DNA of 64,000 nt from Aplidium turbinatum (lineage: Eukaryota; Chordata; Ascidiacea; Aplousobranchia; Polyclinidae): contig OU964921.1 of NCBI GenBank assembly GCA_918807975.1, forward strand, positions 44,480,498 to 44,544,497, given 5' to 3'. The translations under genes and the position numbers were made by a program. How positions within the stretch are numbered: position 1 is the first letter of the stretch; every line of letters starts with the position of its first letter. Of this stretch, positions 46,050 through 57,900 are shown piece by piece. The notes under the pieces were generated by a model. The model had not been told where the DNA came from. It saw nothing but the letters and a program-made list of their open reading frames with translations, and ran no database searches.

Positions 46050-49000
46050 GTTTTTTTGTTTTTTTTTATTTCTGACCATCATATCAAAAGTAGAAACGGT
46101 TTTATTTTTATATATAAGGGTGGTGTCATCTGCAAACATAATTCCGGTTCCATGTTGAAGGCAGTTAGGAAAGTCATTTACATAAATCAGAAACAGAAGG
46201 GGGCCCAAGGTAGACCCTTGTGGGACACCCAAAGATATGTTGTTAACATTAGAAGATAGTGTGCCATTGAAAACCACTCTTTGTTTTCTATTACTCAGGT
46301 AACTCATGAACCAGTCAATAGACCACGCCTCTTATTCCGAAATGATACAATTTAGCTAGCAATATTTTATGGTCAATGGTGTCAAATGCTTTAGCTAAAT
46401 CAAGAAAGATTCCTAATGCAAGATGGTTGTCATTGAGTATACTGGTGATACTTTCTATTAGCATTGAAGCAGCATGGCTTGTGGAATGATTTTTCCTGAA
46501 ACCAAATTGATTGTTATAGAAAAATTTATGTCTAATTAAAAAAGAGTATAATCTGTTGTACATGATTCTTTCTAATATCTTTGAAAAAACAGGTAGTAGG
46601 CTGACTGGTCTGTAGTTGTTTGAATCTTTGCAGCTTCCCTTTTTAAGGATAGGTATCACCTTCCCCAACTTAAGGGAATTTATGAATTTTCCACTTGGTA
46701 AAGATAAGTTAAATATATGAGTTAAAGCATGCAGCATATTGTTTGGGGTTGACTTTACAACTATGGATGGTATTTCATCGATGCCATTGCTAGTTTTTGC
46801 TGGCATAGCATGAATTATATTATTTATTTCATTCAAAGTAGTTTGATAAATATAAATTGTCTCAGAGCATGGAGAATCAAGATATGTTGAAAATATTGTA
46901 TTTGATTTGGGAATTTTTCTTGTAAGGGAATGGGCAGCACAGAAAAAGTGATCATTGAAGTGATTTGCAATAGTTAATCTGTCAGTGACTGTACTATCAT
47001 TTATTTTGATGCCATGGTTAGTCTTAGACTGGGATTTACCTAATAGATTGTTGATTGTTTGCCAAGAAGCTTTCATATTAAACTTTTGCTTTTCAAATTT
47101 AGATTTATAAAATTCCTTCTTTTTTTGTTGAACTGTATGAAAGTATAAGTTTCTTGCAGAGGTGTAGTTCTTTTTGGAGTGAATAGTTGTATTTGATATT
47201 TACTTTTCAAACAAACGCTCTTTTCTTCGTAATAGATGTAGTAGTTCTTTACCAAACCAAGAATTATTCTTTTTTAAAGGTGTTTTTTGCAAAGGAAAAT
47301 GCTTATTAAATTGACTGGTATATTCTCCTATGAATGACTCATAAGCTTTATCACCATCAGTTTGATTTAACCGTATCTGTTACTGGCGTAAACCTTATGG
47401 TCTCGCCCTCTGCTAATTCAGCAATTTCACATAGAAGCAGTGGCGCTAGAAATCTGAGATTTCTTGACTTTTACTTTTTTTTCTTGCCCCAACTTTTAAT
47501 CCCTATTATGTTGGTATCGGATAATTGTGAAGTTCACAATAAACCTTTTGTCACAGTCAGTTATGAAATGCAAGAAACTTGCTGATATTCAATAGCTTGA
47601 TTGACAGTTTACTATTAGGGTGCGATTTCATTTTGTGTTTGTCGTCGGCGCTAAAATTCCATTTTGTACCCAGGCAGCAAAATCCGTCATTTTTACATTG
47701 ATTCAATGTCAATTTTGCTGTCTGGGTAGGGAGTCGCGATCTGACGCGATATGAGTCATTCATTGCTGGCAGACAATAATTAGGAAGGTAATTTGTTATT
47801 TGCGCAAATTGCTTTGTAGTGCAAAAAGTGCATGGAATACTGTTTGCACAGAAACGGAAAAAAAGTTGATGAAATTCTGTGTTCAACGCAAGAAGACTTT
47901 CTAAATAAAATGTGAACTGAGAAATTTGACCAAGAAATGGCGAAAATAGGTCAAAAACCGAGTCTTTATCACCTTTTCTATACCTAAAATACACAATCAC
48001 GCATATATTTTGTGAAATAAATTGATTGAAGTGATAGATAAGGCTTTTGACCATCGGCATACTTTTCCCCGTTGTTATTTGATATAAGCCGACGGAGTAA
48101 TTAGCAATAAGAGAGACGTAGACCTGATGGTCTCGACCAGTAGCTCTTGCCGCCAAAAGGAAACATTAACAGATACGGTTAAGCAACAAGTGATGTTCAC
48201 ATTTTCTAGAGCATTTGATAAATTTTGTATGTTTGAGAGATTAAATGATCTGGTATATTGATGACATGTAACTGAGGATTTTCCAATATTTGTACAATGC
48301 ATATCTGGGAAGTGGTCTGAGATTGCATTAATTAGAATTCCACACCGACTTTCATTACCTGTTTGCACATTGGACCATATTTGATCTAAGACTGTTACAC
48401 TGGTATCAGTTATTCTGGTAAGTTTATTAATTAGTGGGTAAAAAGAATTTGAAAACATTAAGTCTGTAAAAATGCCTACATTGATATTTTCACAGTCCAA
48501 TAAATTATAATCAAAATCTCCCATTATGTAGCATTGTTTAGATGTAGGCCTACCTATGTTATTAATGCACTCACTAAGCAGATCAAGAAATGCCAAACTT
48601 GACTTAGCATCCAATGCAGGTGCTCGATAAATGCTACCACAGGTCACTTGTTTACCACCAACGAAAATATCAACAAAAATAGACTCAAATACTTTTTCTT
48701 TCATACCGTAATGGTTAGGTCATCACGCTTGGTGTAGCCTACAAATAATATCACTTTTTAAGTATAGACTATTCCTACCCCTCCACCGTGACTATTTATC
48801 CGAGCATTTGATATGAATGTATAGCCCGGTAGGTTTAAGTAAGGACCTTTTCAATTAGGCTGAATCCATGTGTCGACTACAGAAATTAAATCAGGATTGA
48901 TGCTTATAGACATCAGCAGGGCCTCAAGTTTGGTGAAATTTTTTACATTGACAAAAGACCGAGCATTGATACATAATGAAGAGAAGACTGGCCCCAGTGA

Positions 49001-49112
49001 GCAGTCCATTTTTAGTTTGTCGACAGTTGTTGAGTCTACATATGTTTCTGATATGTTAGGCATAAAAAGGTCATCTATGTCATTGTTGTTTGTGTAAGAT
49101 GTACTAGCAAAC
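46050..49112 (-). mobile_element. LINE (CR1/L2/Jockey-like) with endonuclease and partial reverse transcriptase, interrupted
   Basis: On the minus strand the order is as follows. Endonuclease start (48851-49112): SSLCINARSFVNVKNFTKLE. More endonuclease (48183-48704): YRAPALDAKSSLAFLDLL, CYIMGDFDYNLLD. Reverse transcriptase (46315-47076): NNYRPVSLLPVFSKILERIM, NQFGFRKNHSTSHAA and LDLAKAFDTIDHKILL. RT continued (46047-46307): LGVPQGSTLGPLLFLIYVND and FADDT. The text stops shortly after FADDT in an A-rich run, so the RT thumb and normal 3' end are missing. A piggyBac-like element (47371-48178) splits the region after the endonuclease. Several frame changes make it inactive. Confidence 0.88.
47371..48178. 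mobile_element. piggyBac-like non-autonomous element, copy B
   Basis: It is flanked by TTAA at 47367-47370 and 48179-48182, with ends CCGTATCTGTTACTGG and TTAACAGATACGG. It is highly similar to copy A over its full 808 bp, including the internal palindrome. It interrupts the LINE. Confidence 0.9.
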
Positions 49113-49533
49113 ATATGTTACAACTTCCTCACGAAGATATTATGGTTTACCGCTGTGACCATAAAAATAAAAGACGTGTTCTTATCAGTTGAGACAAAAG
49201 CACATCAAGAAAGAAAAATCAAAGACGTGTTCTTGTCAGTTGGGACCGAAAAACTTCAAGCTAAAAATTAAAAACGTCTCTTTGTTGGTTCTTGGCAAGA
49301 AAGAAAATTAAAAACTATCGATCTGTGCTTGAAGATTCAACTGGACGAATCCAAGCAAGTTGTGTGGAACTTTCAATGGCCGAGATTGGAAGACTCCAGA
49401 AGGGGTTAGACTTCATATAGGCTACCCCTACAACTACGGTACTGTGCATTTAAATTCTTTGTCTATATTTACGGTCATTGCAGTTAAGTTTTTATAACTA
49501 CTGTAATTGTTTGTGTGTGTGTAATTTAATTTT

Positions 49534-51720
49534 AATTGTTAAGCCCAGTATTTAATATGTCTACATTCGGTGTCGACAAGGACTCGACCGCCGTTGACTC
49601 GATTGGGTTTAAACCTGATGATGTTCTTTGCAGTCGGGCAGACCATTGTGGGGAGGGACCCAGTAACGAGGCTAAGTTAGTTAGGGAGGCCCGGTATTTT
49701 AGAAGGGATATTTTGACTCAAATTGGAGAACTTTCTGTAACCCTAGGTTCTTTGGGTGATAAGCGGGAATTGCTAATTTTTAGATCTAAGTTCTCTACTT
49801 TGGAAGAGAATTTACCTACGGCATTTCTATGCACTTTTGGGTAAAATTTTTAACTCTAAAAATTTGGCAGAACTTCGTGATAGGGTAGATCCTGAATTTA
49901 ACTTGTTAAAAAATAACTTTGAACAAAAAGAAAGTGAGTAACTTAGCCTACTCAGGTAAGTTGGATGCTGACATACATCCTGAGGATAGCGCCTCAAATG
50001 TAAGCACTAGGATGTCTAGGAGTTCGTCTCGGATAGTGGCTGGTCACAGCGGTAAACCATAATCTCTTCGTGGGAAAATTGTAACATAAGATTCTCGGAT
50101 CCGTTCGTCTGTATGTAATGACCAAGAAAGAAACACTCCTTTGAAACGTCTATTCAAAAAGTGTATTTCTGTAAAATTAGCCCGCGGCTATCGAAAATGG
50201 GGTGCAACGCAATACACCACTAAAAACTTGTCACTACAACAAACTACTTAGATAAAAGACGGACATTTTATCCGGCTGGCAAGCACTAAGCAAACAGTTA
50301 AATATGCCTCCAACTTTCAAGCAACCATTTTACGAATGACTAGAATAATTTGCGATATCTCAAACTCACGTAAACAGTAACTGTGACGCAATAATGAAAG
50401 ACATTTTCACGCAATTCAAACAGGTGTTCAAAGGTGGTGATGCAATGTTTCATCAGGTCTTACGAACGATGGTGCAATGTTTGGACATTTTCTAGCAATT
50501 TCCATGACGTAAGATGCCAGCTATGTTAAGTAGACCATAGCGGTTTTTATATGACGTTTGATTTGGTGACAATTGTCTGTAACAGTGGCACAAATTAACC
50601 TACAGCTAAGAAGAGAAGAGCTCCAGATACCAGCTGAGGCCGAAGCGAGAGCTGCTGAGTTTGCACTCAAAGACGCCCAGTTGAGGGCTGAACAACGTAA
50701 AGAGGTAGCTTTAGCTGAATATCGTTCAGAGGTGGGCTCCCGGCGTAGCTCTAAGAAGGGATCTTCTAGGCATTCCAGAAGTGAACACCAATCGCGGTTA
50801 AACTTAGATAACCTTTTCCAGACACCTGTTCAATCCGTAAGTGGTCCAGTACAATCCACATAATTTCAAGCTGTTATCAGGAGGTCTCGGGGCCGCGACT
50901 AAGGATCTTCCGAAGGATCTAAAGCCAAGGCCTGCAAATTATAGCCGAACTCCTGCCCCAGAGCATACAGGTCACGGGGCCGCTATTAGAAATAATGTTT
51001 TGCCCCTTCACAGTTTTCTGCGCCGCTAGTTTTTGATCGCCCAGCTACACGTAATTTGGGTGGTTGTGAGAGGCGTGTCGCGTCTACTGATTTTAACGTG
51101 TGTGAGGATCGTGATCGGGCTGTGCATGTGACTGAGCCCCCTCACTTCCGGGTTATAGCTTGTCTTCTCCCGCTAAATCAAGTTCTCAGCAGCAGGATTG
51201 CTTTTTTGAATACCAAAATAGTAGGACGTTTTTTGATAAGGCGGCCTTGATTGGTTACCGTACGATGGTAATTGGTAATAATATACCATTTATCTTCTTT
51301 AAAAATCGTAGCCTATTACGGTTTTGATGGCAGTTTCGTCCTGTAAAGGGACTCGTTTGACTTTGTTCCAAGCAGCTTGTGTTAGAACAGCTGCACAAAC
51401 GATTGCTAATTTGGTTTCCGACACTCCTGGCTTGTCAGAGGAAGACAGGATAGAAATGTCGTTAGATCGTTTGTCCCAAGTCCCAACGTTTTGGAGTTCG
51501 TGGTGGTCGTTTTGCCGAACCGGAAATTAGGAAGTACCGCTATGGTAGCAAATTGACTTCGATCTCTTCTAGTGATTTGAAAGAGTTTAAAGGTGAATTG
51601 TCGCAGTGTCTGCTTTACGCGCAAGCTTATGGTCAGCGTGATAAATTGAAAGACGTTTTCAGAAGAGTATTTTTTTGGTGTTATCACATAGACCTACAGA
51701 CGAAAGGATCCGGGAAATTT
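49534..51720 (+). pseudogene. gag-like region of the LTR fossil
   Basis: Plus-strand open stretches lie at 49536-49844, 50573-50863 and 51324-51690. They are rich in charged residues, with a helical Glu/Arg-rich segment and a Ser/Arg-rich tail (GSRRSSKKGSSRHSRSEH). No zinc knuckle or protease was seen. It is treated as a fossil; the coding is broken. The gag assignment rests on position after an LTR and on composition only. Confidence 0.45.
50041..50584 (-). mobile_element. Solo LTR, same family as the surrounding LTR fossil
   Basis: It is 544 bp with TG...CA ends (minus-strand start TGTTACAGACAATTGTC, end CGCTGTGACCA). It is flanked by the 5-bp duplication GTGGC (50036-50040, 50585-50589). 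It is homologous to the split 5' LTR at 40421-49161 and shows that LTR without the hAT insertion. Confidence 0.75.
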
Positions 51721-52014
51721 ATGTTACAACTTTCCCAAGAAGATATTATGGTTTACCGCTGTGACCAATGACGTCAGCGAAGCGTTCGTTCAACGTCGGC
51801 TCGAAACGCTGCAGCAAGCGTTCCTTCAATTTATCATAATTTGTCCCACCGCAGCGCTAATTAAATCTTGTACGTTAACAACGACATCGTAGGCTACGGC
51901 CAGGGCTGTTGACAAGATTTTTCGGGCCCGGTACCAATTTATTTTCGGGCCCCCTTCATCGACAATGTTATGAATATAAAGGTTGTGTACAAACTTTTAC
52001 AAGCCAAAGTGTCC

Positions 52015-52290
52015 GCCTCGTTAGCTCAGTGGTTACGCGCCAGGCTCAAAATCAAGCGGCGCTGGTTCGACTCTCGGGGTGTGCGATTGGGCAACGCATA
52101 TCAGGACTGCTCTCCATTCAGCGGCACCTAGTGAATGGAATAATTCCCCAGCAACAACACTTCAACGGAAAACTTCACTCTGCCAATCTCGGTAACCGGC
52201 CCTGTGTCAAGAGCCTCTACAAGTATGCGAAACTACCAGGAATAACCAATCAAGGCTTTGTCAGTCCGAAGATAAAGATTCAAAACCAAA
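52015..52290 (+). repeat. tRNA-derived SINE, family 1, copy 3
   Basis: This is the best-preserved head: GCCTCGTTAGCTCAGTGG (A box) and GGTTCGACTCTC (B box). The body runs through CCATTCAGCGGCACCTAGTG, AACTTCACTCTGCCAATCTC and AACTACCAGGAATAACCAAT. It is plus-oriented and about 275 bp. Confidence 0.85.
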
Positions 52291-52794
52291 AAAGTGTTTC
52301 CACTCACATTGTAAACTTTTTTCTCCACTCCCGTTTGTAAGTCACCTGCTCAAGATCACGCGGCGCTGGTTCGGCTCTCGGGGTGTGCGCTTGTGGCACG
52401 AAACAGCTTTATCCGCTTTCGGGATTTTGTTCTATTTCGGTACCACAAACTTAAATCATTTCTAATAGAACACAAGGATCGACTTGCCTTCGCTAAGGAC
52501 CCCAACATCGGGAGCTCCCACTCTCGCATGTAGGCAACGTCGACCACAGGCACAGGGTGTGAAGACTAGCGACCCTCCCCTGCACTGGTTTTGAGCAACG
52601 CATTTTAGGACTGCTCTCCATTCAACGGCACCTAATCAGGGCCGGATTAAGGGTACTGTAGGCCTAAGGCTGTTTACTAGAGAAGGGCCTATTTTTGCAA
52701 ACCAAGCTACAAAAAGTAATAAAAATACATAGGCCTACGTGAAAAATTAAAATTATTTACTGCAAAATAACATAAACATAACAGAAAAATGGCT

Positions 52795-53212
52795 AATGGC
52801 GTAGCCATCAATTTTGAATGGGGGGTTTTGACGGCCGGCGGGCGAAGCCCGTCGGCGTGTTCGCCTAAAACGACACCCAGCGGTAGGGGGTCTAGGGGGC
52901 TTCCCCCAGAAAATTTTGAGAAATTGCTTTGAATTTGGTGCATTCTGAGAGCATTTTCAACAAAAATGTGGGTATGAATATTCCTGTAAAATGGTGCTGT
53001 CCGGTGGCATAGCAAAAGGATAAGATCATGTTTTCTTCGGCATTTTTCGGAAACAAAGCTAAAACTCGCTCTTTTAATGCAGTTTCGTTTAAAATTAGGC
53101 AAACTTTGTTTTAGAGACATAAAGAGGCTGAAAGCATCATTCTCAATATCGTGACGTCACACGCGTGCCAATGTGGGATTGAAACCCCCAACCCCCCTTG
53201 GCTACGCCACTG
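52795..53212. mobile_element. Nested hAT-like element, CAGTGGCGTAGC family
   Basis: The left end AATGGCGTAGCCAT and right end GGCTACGCCACTG are inverted. The interior matches 25451-25888 closely (GGTGGCATAGCAAAAGGATA). Confidence 0.75.
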
Positions 53213-53280
53213 ATGATAGCGCATAGGCCTAATTGGTTTGGGAAACAAACACAATTTTTGTTGTCAAGTTTGAAGCAGAT

Positions 53281-54447
53281 CAGGGGTTTTCAACCTTTTT
53301 TCTACCGCGACCCCCTCAGAGCAATCAATGTAGTCTCACGCCCCCCACCCCCCCCCCCATAAAAGTATTCAACAAAAGCATATTTAATCCAAAATTTAAC
53401 CAAACTTGATTAGGAAGCATGAATTTCATGCCGACATCCAGTTATGTTTAGTTTTGCTGTTTCAACGTAAACTTCCGAAACGAAAAACGTTTTTTGCGAT
53501 GTTATCACGGCTTTTATTAGATTTCCTCTGATTATTGTTTCCATTTTCTATCAAGCAAATAATGAGAATAATCTACGCCAGGGCTACTCAACTGGTCCGA
53601 ATCCGGACCTTCTGGGTGCTAATGGTGGACCTTGAGCTTTTGGAAGAATGACCTCATTGCCACGTTTCAGGGCTTCTTTAAACAGATTTCTACTGGGAGG
53701 AAGCAATTTTTACTGTGATTATCCTAGTTGTTGGGGGGCTTCGACTCCCCAACACTTTCTCAGAAATCCAATTCGAGTTAAATTTTACCTAATAAAGTGG
53801 TTTAGTGCAGATAGTTTAACTTTCATGGTTGTGTGTGAAATAACTTATTCACCGGACCGCTAAAAATATTCAACTTGTCAAACTGGACCTTTGTTAAGAT
53901 TAGTTAAGTAACCCTGATCTACGTTTTCGCACTTTCACCGGTTGAATTTATTTCAATTTTTTATGGATTTATTTAAATCAATTTCAGTGTGATGGTTAAT
54001 TGGTGCTGCATATTTTAAACTATTAAGTTTGTCAATGCGTGCACCTGTTGTTGAAAAAACTTTCAAACAAAATAGCCGACACTAAATTTTTTCAATGCCA
54101 TTGAAAACGATCTACACTGAGAAATCTACACGTTGCATAGGATTCTACATAATTTCGATTTTTACCATAGCGTTGTTACTGGTTAACTTTAGTCTGCACA
54201 AAACAACGTACAAGAACTTGGTGAAAAACATCGAATGCTTTCCTATAGTTAAAGCCTTTGCAACGTCTGAAAGCTTAAACGATATAAGCTTAATAATCTT
54301 AAGTAGAGAAATGGGCGATTGCGAAAAAAACTTACTTTTTAATCTTTTCTGGCAAAAAAGAATTGAAAACAATACGGTAGACTGGAATTTCAAGCGCCAC
54401 GCGAACCTCCGAAAAAAGGCTCGCGACCCCCAGTTTGAAAAGCCCTG
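53281..54447. mobile_element. Nested hAT-like element with CAGGGGTTTTCAACC ends
   Basis: The left CAGGGGTTTTCAACC and CGCGACCCCC mirror the right GGGGGTCGCGAGCC-type text and CAGTTTGAAAAGCCCTG. No matching 8-bp duplication was found. An internal C-run lies near 53340-53358. Confidence 0.55.
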
Positions 54448-54970
54448 CTCTAAACTCAATTTCGGTAAAAGTGGCGCCTACGTGGTTTTGAAAATGGGCT
54501 CTTCATATGTATTGACTCAACTCAGTCATGCGTTTTTAAGCAAAAACTGTACTGTACTGGTATTGGATCTGTATCACTATCAGCCTTACAAAAATTGAGG
54601 GCCGAATTTTTCCAGGGCCTAAGGCTATAGCCTTATTAGCCTAATGGTTAATCCGGCCCTGCACCTAATGAATGGAATAATTCCCCGGCAACAAGACTTT
54701 AACAATTGGAAACTTCACTCTGTCAATCTCAGTAACCGGCCTTGCGAAACTACCAGGAATAACCTATCAAGCATGTCAGACTGTCAGTCCGAGTATACAG
54801 ATTCAAAAACCAAACCAAGTTATGTGAGACTTACTTCTCTTCACTCGCATTCGCAACCTTTTTTCACAAACAAGGCGAAGGCTCCACACGCTGACAAGAC
54901 ATGTTGTTGGTAAAAGTTTGGCAAAAAGTCTGAGCGTGGACCTATAAAAACTCGAGCACTGACTTTACAC

Positions 54971-57900
54971 CAAGGATCTCAAACACGCGGCCCACGAGGC
55001 ATTTTTAAACTTTGAAATAATTAACAATTCAATTTATTTTTCTCTGTCAGAATGCAGAAGAAATGATATTGTGCAAAAGAAATACCGTAATAAAACCAAC
55101 AAAAGGAAAAGGTGACAAAATCATAATGGCTTAAGACCTGCATGAGATCTAATTCTACGGTAGCCTGTACCGACTGCTGTCTCGAAGTTTTAATATTATT
55201 AGCATAATTCAACTGTTTCAAGTTTTATTAATTCATTTCCAATGCGCCTGGCAGCACTCGATTCTTGCATAAAACACGCTAGCATGGCAATATTCGTTTT
55301 TTTCAAATTGACTCAACTTGGTGTAGCACGTCGTTGTCTCGGCTATCTGATGACATCCTCTTGCACGCTGGGTAATCAATAAAGAAACCCTTTTGAGAAG
55401 CAACAGTAGTGCTTTGTCCACGTATACAGAATGTTAGTTTAGCCACATCTGCTTTAGCCACTTCTGTTACAATGGTGACCCCGAGTACATTTTTCGAACT
55501 CACGACCTGCAACAACGACATCCACGCCACCTGGTAATGTACCACGTTTTTTTCAAATATTTTTTTTAACTTTCTGAAATTATCTCTAACTGTAGTCTAC
55601 ATGCATAGTTTCTAACTTCTATTCCTAGATACCTTATCCTTGTGGTTGCCATAGAAACCACTGCATGCTAAATTTTTTTAATTTTCTGTAATTATCTCCT
55701 ACTCTAGTCTACATGCATAGTTTCTAACTTCTATTTCTACGGTACCTTAACCTTGTGGTTGCCACACAAACCACTGCATGCTAAAAATTTTAACCTTATG
55801 TAATTATCTACGGTAGTCTTTATGCTTCGTTTATAACTTCCTTTTTTTCTACGGTACCTTATCTTTACTGTTGCTATAAAAACCACTGTACAAAATTTTT
55901 TTTAACTAATTGCAAGTAGCTTATTGCCGCCCTTATTCCTCATTAATTTCCCCACTATGCCTCGTTTCCCTACATTTTCTCGTGGCGTCACTCCCCATAC
56001 AACGGCATTCGTCATACTTACATTGCTTCAACGTTTGCTGACGTTGCATCAATGTAAGGGTGACGGATCCACCTCTGTGTCTTCATAATCAAGTTTATCG
56101 CCTTCATGACGTAGCCTAACCACTGCAATGTCAACTAACTACGTCATGATGTCTCATTGCGCGCTGGTCAACTGCCAGCGCAAATATTTCTGTGTTTACA
56201 TAAGCAACCGCCATACACCTACTGTATTGTTTTACATGCTGCAAACTCACTTGTCAGCCTACCGATTTTATCTCGGTATGTAGCCTACATCACAGCTTCG
56301 TACACCGCTTCAGCCTGCGCTTGCCGCTATTTTGTCACTGCAATATACCGTCCTGAGCAAGACGTCAAAACTGCATCCATTCTGTAGCTTACCGTCCTGA
56401 GCAAGACGTGAAAACTGCATCCATTCATTCATTTTATAATCACTCGCTTAACTACAGTCATGTGACGTTGTAACTACTTTTTATGCTCGTGTTTGTCGCT
56501 TTTTTTTAATGAGTGCTGAGCCTACTCCGTACTTATACTACGACTCTCATAGTTTCTTGTCTCGTTTCCTACCTATCCAGCCGGCATTGCCTTGCCATGC
56601 CTTACCAATTTAATAACTTGTATCCCCGCATGTATCGCTTTTTTTAATGTGTCTGAACTGCTTATGTGTAACTTTCTAGCGGTCGCTACTTTGTATCAAT
56701 TTCGTTTCAGACCTGCCTATCAACACGGTTGCTGCGAGAGGTTGATGCGAGACTTCAAGGAACTTCAATACAGCACCACGATGATGACACGACAAGCTCA
56801 CTGATGAGACCACTTCAACATGGTACCACAGCACCCCATGTTCTCCACGACTTGCACTGAGTTGAACAGTCCCTCATCACATACCTCAACATGAGATGCC
56901 TCAACCACGAGATGCCTCCACGGAGATGACCCTCAATACGGCTATCCACAGCCACCGACGCAACCAATATGGTTAACCCCATATCTGTCGCTACTCCCTG
57001 CGACACACCTTCGACGTGCAATTGCTGCATCGTTCATCATTCAAGCCTTCTCTGCGTCAGAAGCACACCGCGCCGTCAACCCAACCAGTGCCGCTATTTT
57101 GCGCCACTTTCGACATGCAATGGCTGCATGTCACACAGCTTGCAACTATACAAGCTGGCCTCTTTCCTGTCATATTCGTCCCATATCGACTGACTCACAA
57201 CTCAACAGCTGTCGTGCTCGTCATCCATCAATGGACTACCAACTGAACTGCTTATCAACTGCTGTCGTGCTCATCTTATATCATCGAACTTACACATTAA
57301 CTGCTGTCTCGTCCTCCCTCGTCAAAATACTCGAACTAATAGTATGACTTTAGAACATTCTGTCTCGCACAACCGCGCGCGCGCACACCGTTAGGCTACA
57401 TACATTTTTTACTATTCTGGTTTGCTTCCATGGGTGTCAGGTCCTATCTCTTCGGAGGCGGGACATGGACAGCCATGGACGCTTACCTGTTTGTATACAT
57501 GCTTAATTTTTTTTATTAAACACGCTTGTAAATATTTTTCTCTCATGGCTGATTTTACAGTTGCGCCCCAGTATTCAATTTCAGTTTCTAACCCTAAATC
57601 ATAACTTACTGTTTTCGTCATTCACGACATTTCTCCTATGTTTCAATGTCGTTTTGACTGGGGCCAACGTATGTACCGACTGCTGTCTCGTATTCGTCAT
57701 CAGCCATATCTGCAGGGCAGTTATCATAATTCTACTGTTTAGTTTACTTTCAAGTTTTAATATTATTAGCATAATTCAACTGTTTCAAGTTTTATTAATT
57801 CATTTCCAATGCGCCTGGCAGCACTCGATTCTTGCATAAAACACGCTAGCATGGCAATATTCGTTTTTTTCAAATTGACTCAACTTGGTGTAGCACGTCG

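Larger units (their letters stand above)
40421..51767 (+). mobile_element. LTR-retrotransposon fossil, broken and repeatedly invaded
   Basis: The outer limits are set by the 5-bp duplication ATGAC (40416-40420 and 51768-51772) and by TG...CA ends. The 5' LTR (40421-49161 as laid out) is split by a hAT element (40478-45749) and a LINE (about 46050-49112). The inner region from about 49534 has gag-like text, interrupted by a solo LTR of the same family. A short LTR end closes the element at 51767. No pol region was recognised. The family is uncertain (BEL/Pao-like is a guess from the charged helical gag). It is old and clearly broken in several places. Confidence 0.6.
52637..54661. mobile_element. 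hAT-type element (2.0 kb) inserted in SINE copy 4
   Basis: The inverted ends are CAGGGCCGGATTAA and TTAATCCGGCCCTG. The perfect 8-bp duplication CACCTAAT lies at 52629-52636 and 54662-54669. No transposase is recognised. Nested inside are a copy of the CAGTGGCGTAGC family (52795-53212) and a second element with CAGGGGTTTTCAACC ends (53281-54447). Confidence 0.9.
52340..54830 (+). repeat. tRNA-derived SINE, family 1, copy 4, split by insertions
   Basis: The head at about 52340-52396 (ATCACGCGGCGCTGGTTCG) is separated from GAGCAACGCATTTTAGG (52587) by about 190 bp of unrelated text. The body then breaks at 52636 for a 2-kb hAT and resumes at 54662 (CACCTAATGAATGGAATAAT...) to about 54830. Confidence 0.75.

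Noticed and set aside
52016-52090. Functional tRNA gene
   Set aside because: A and B boxes are present but acceptor and anticodon arms do not pair, and the sequence continues into a SINE body shared by four copies.
54095-54598. 167-residue ORF with a hydrophobic N-terminus as a host gene
   Set aside because: It runs across the terminal repeat of a nested hAT-like element and matches no family; a chance ORF in repeat DNA.
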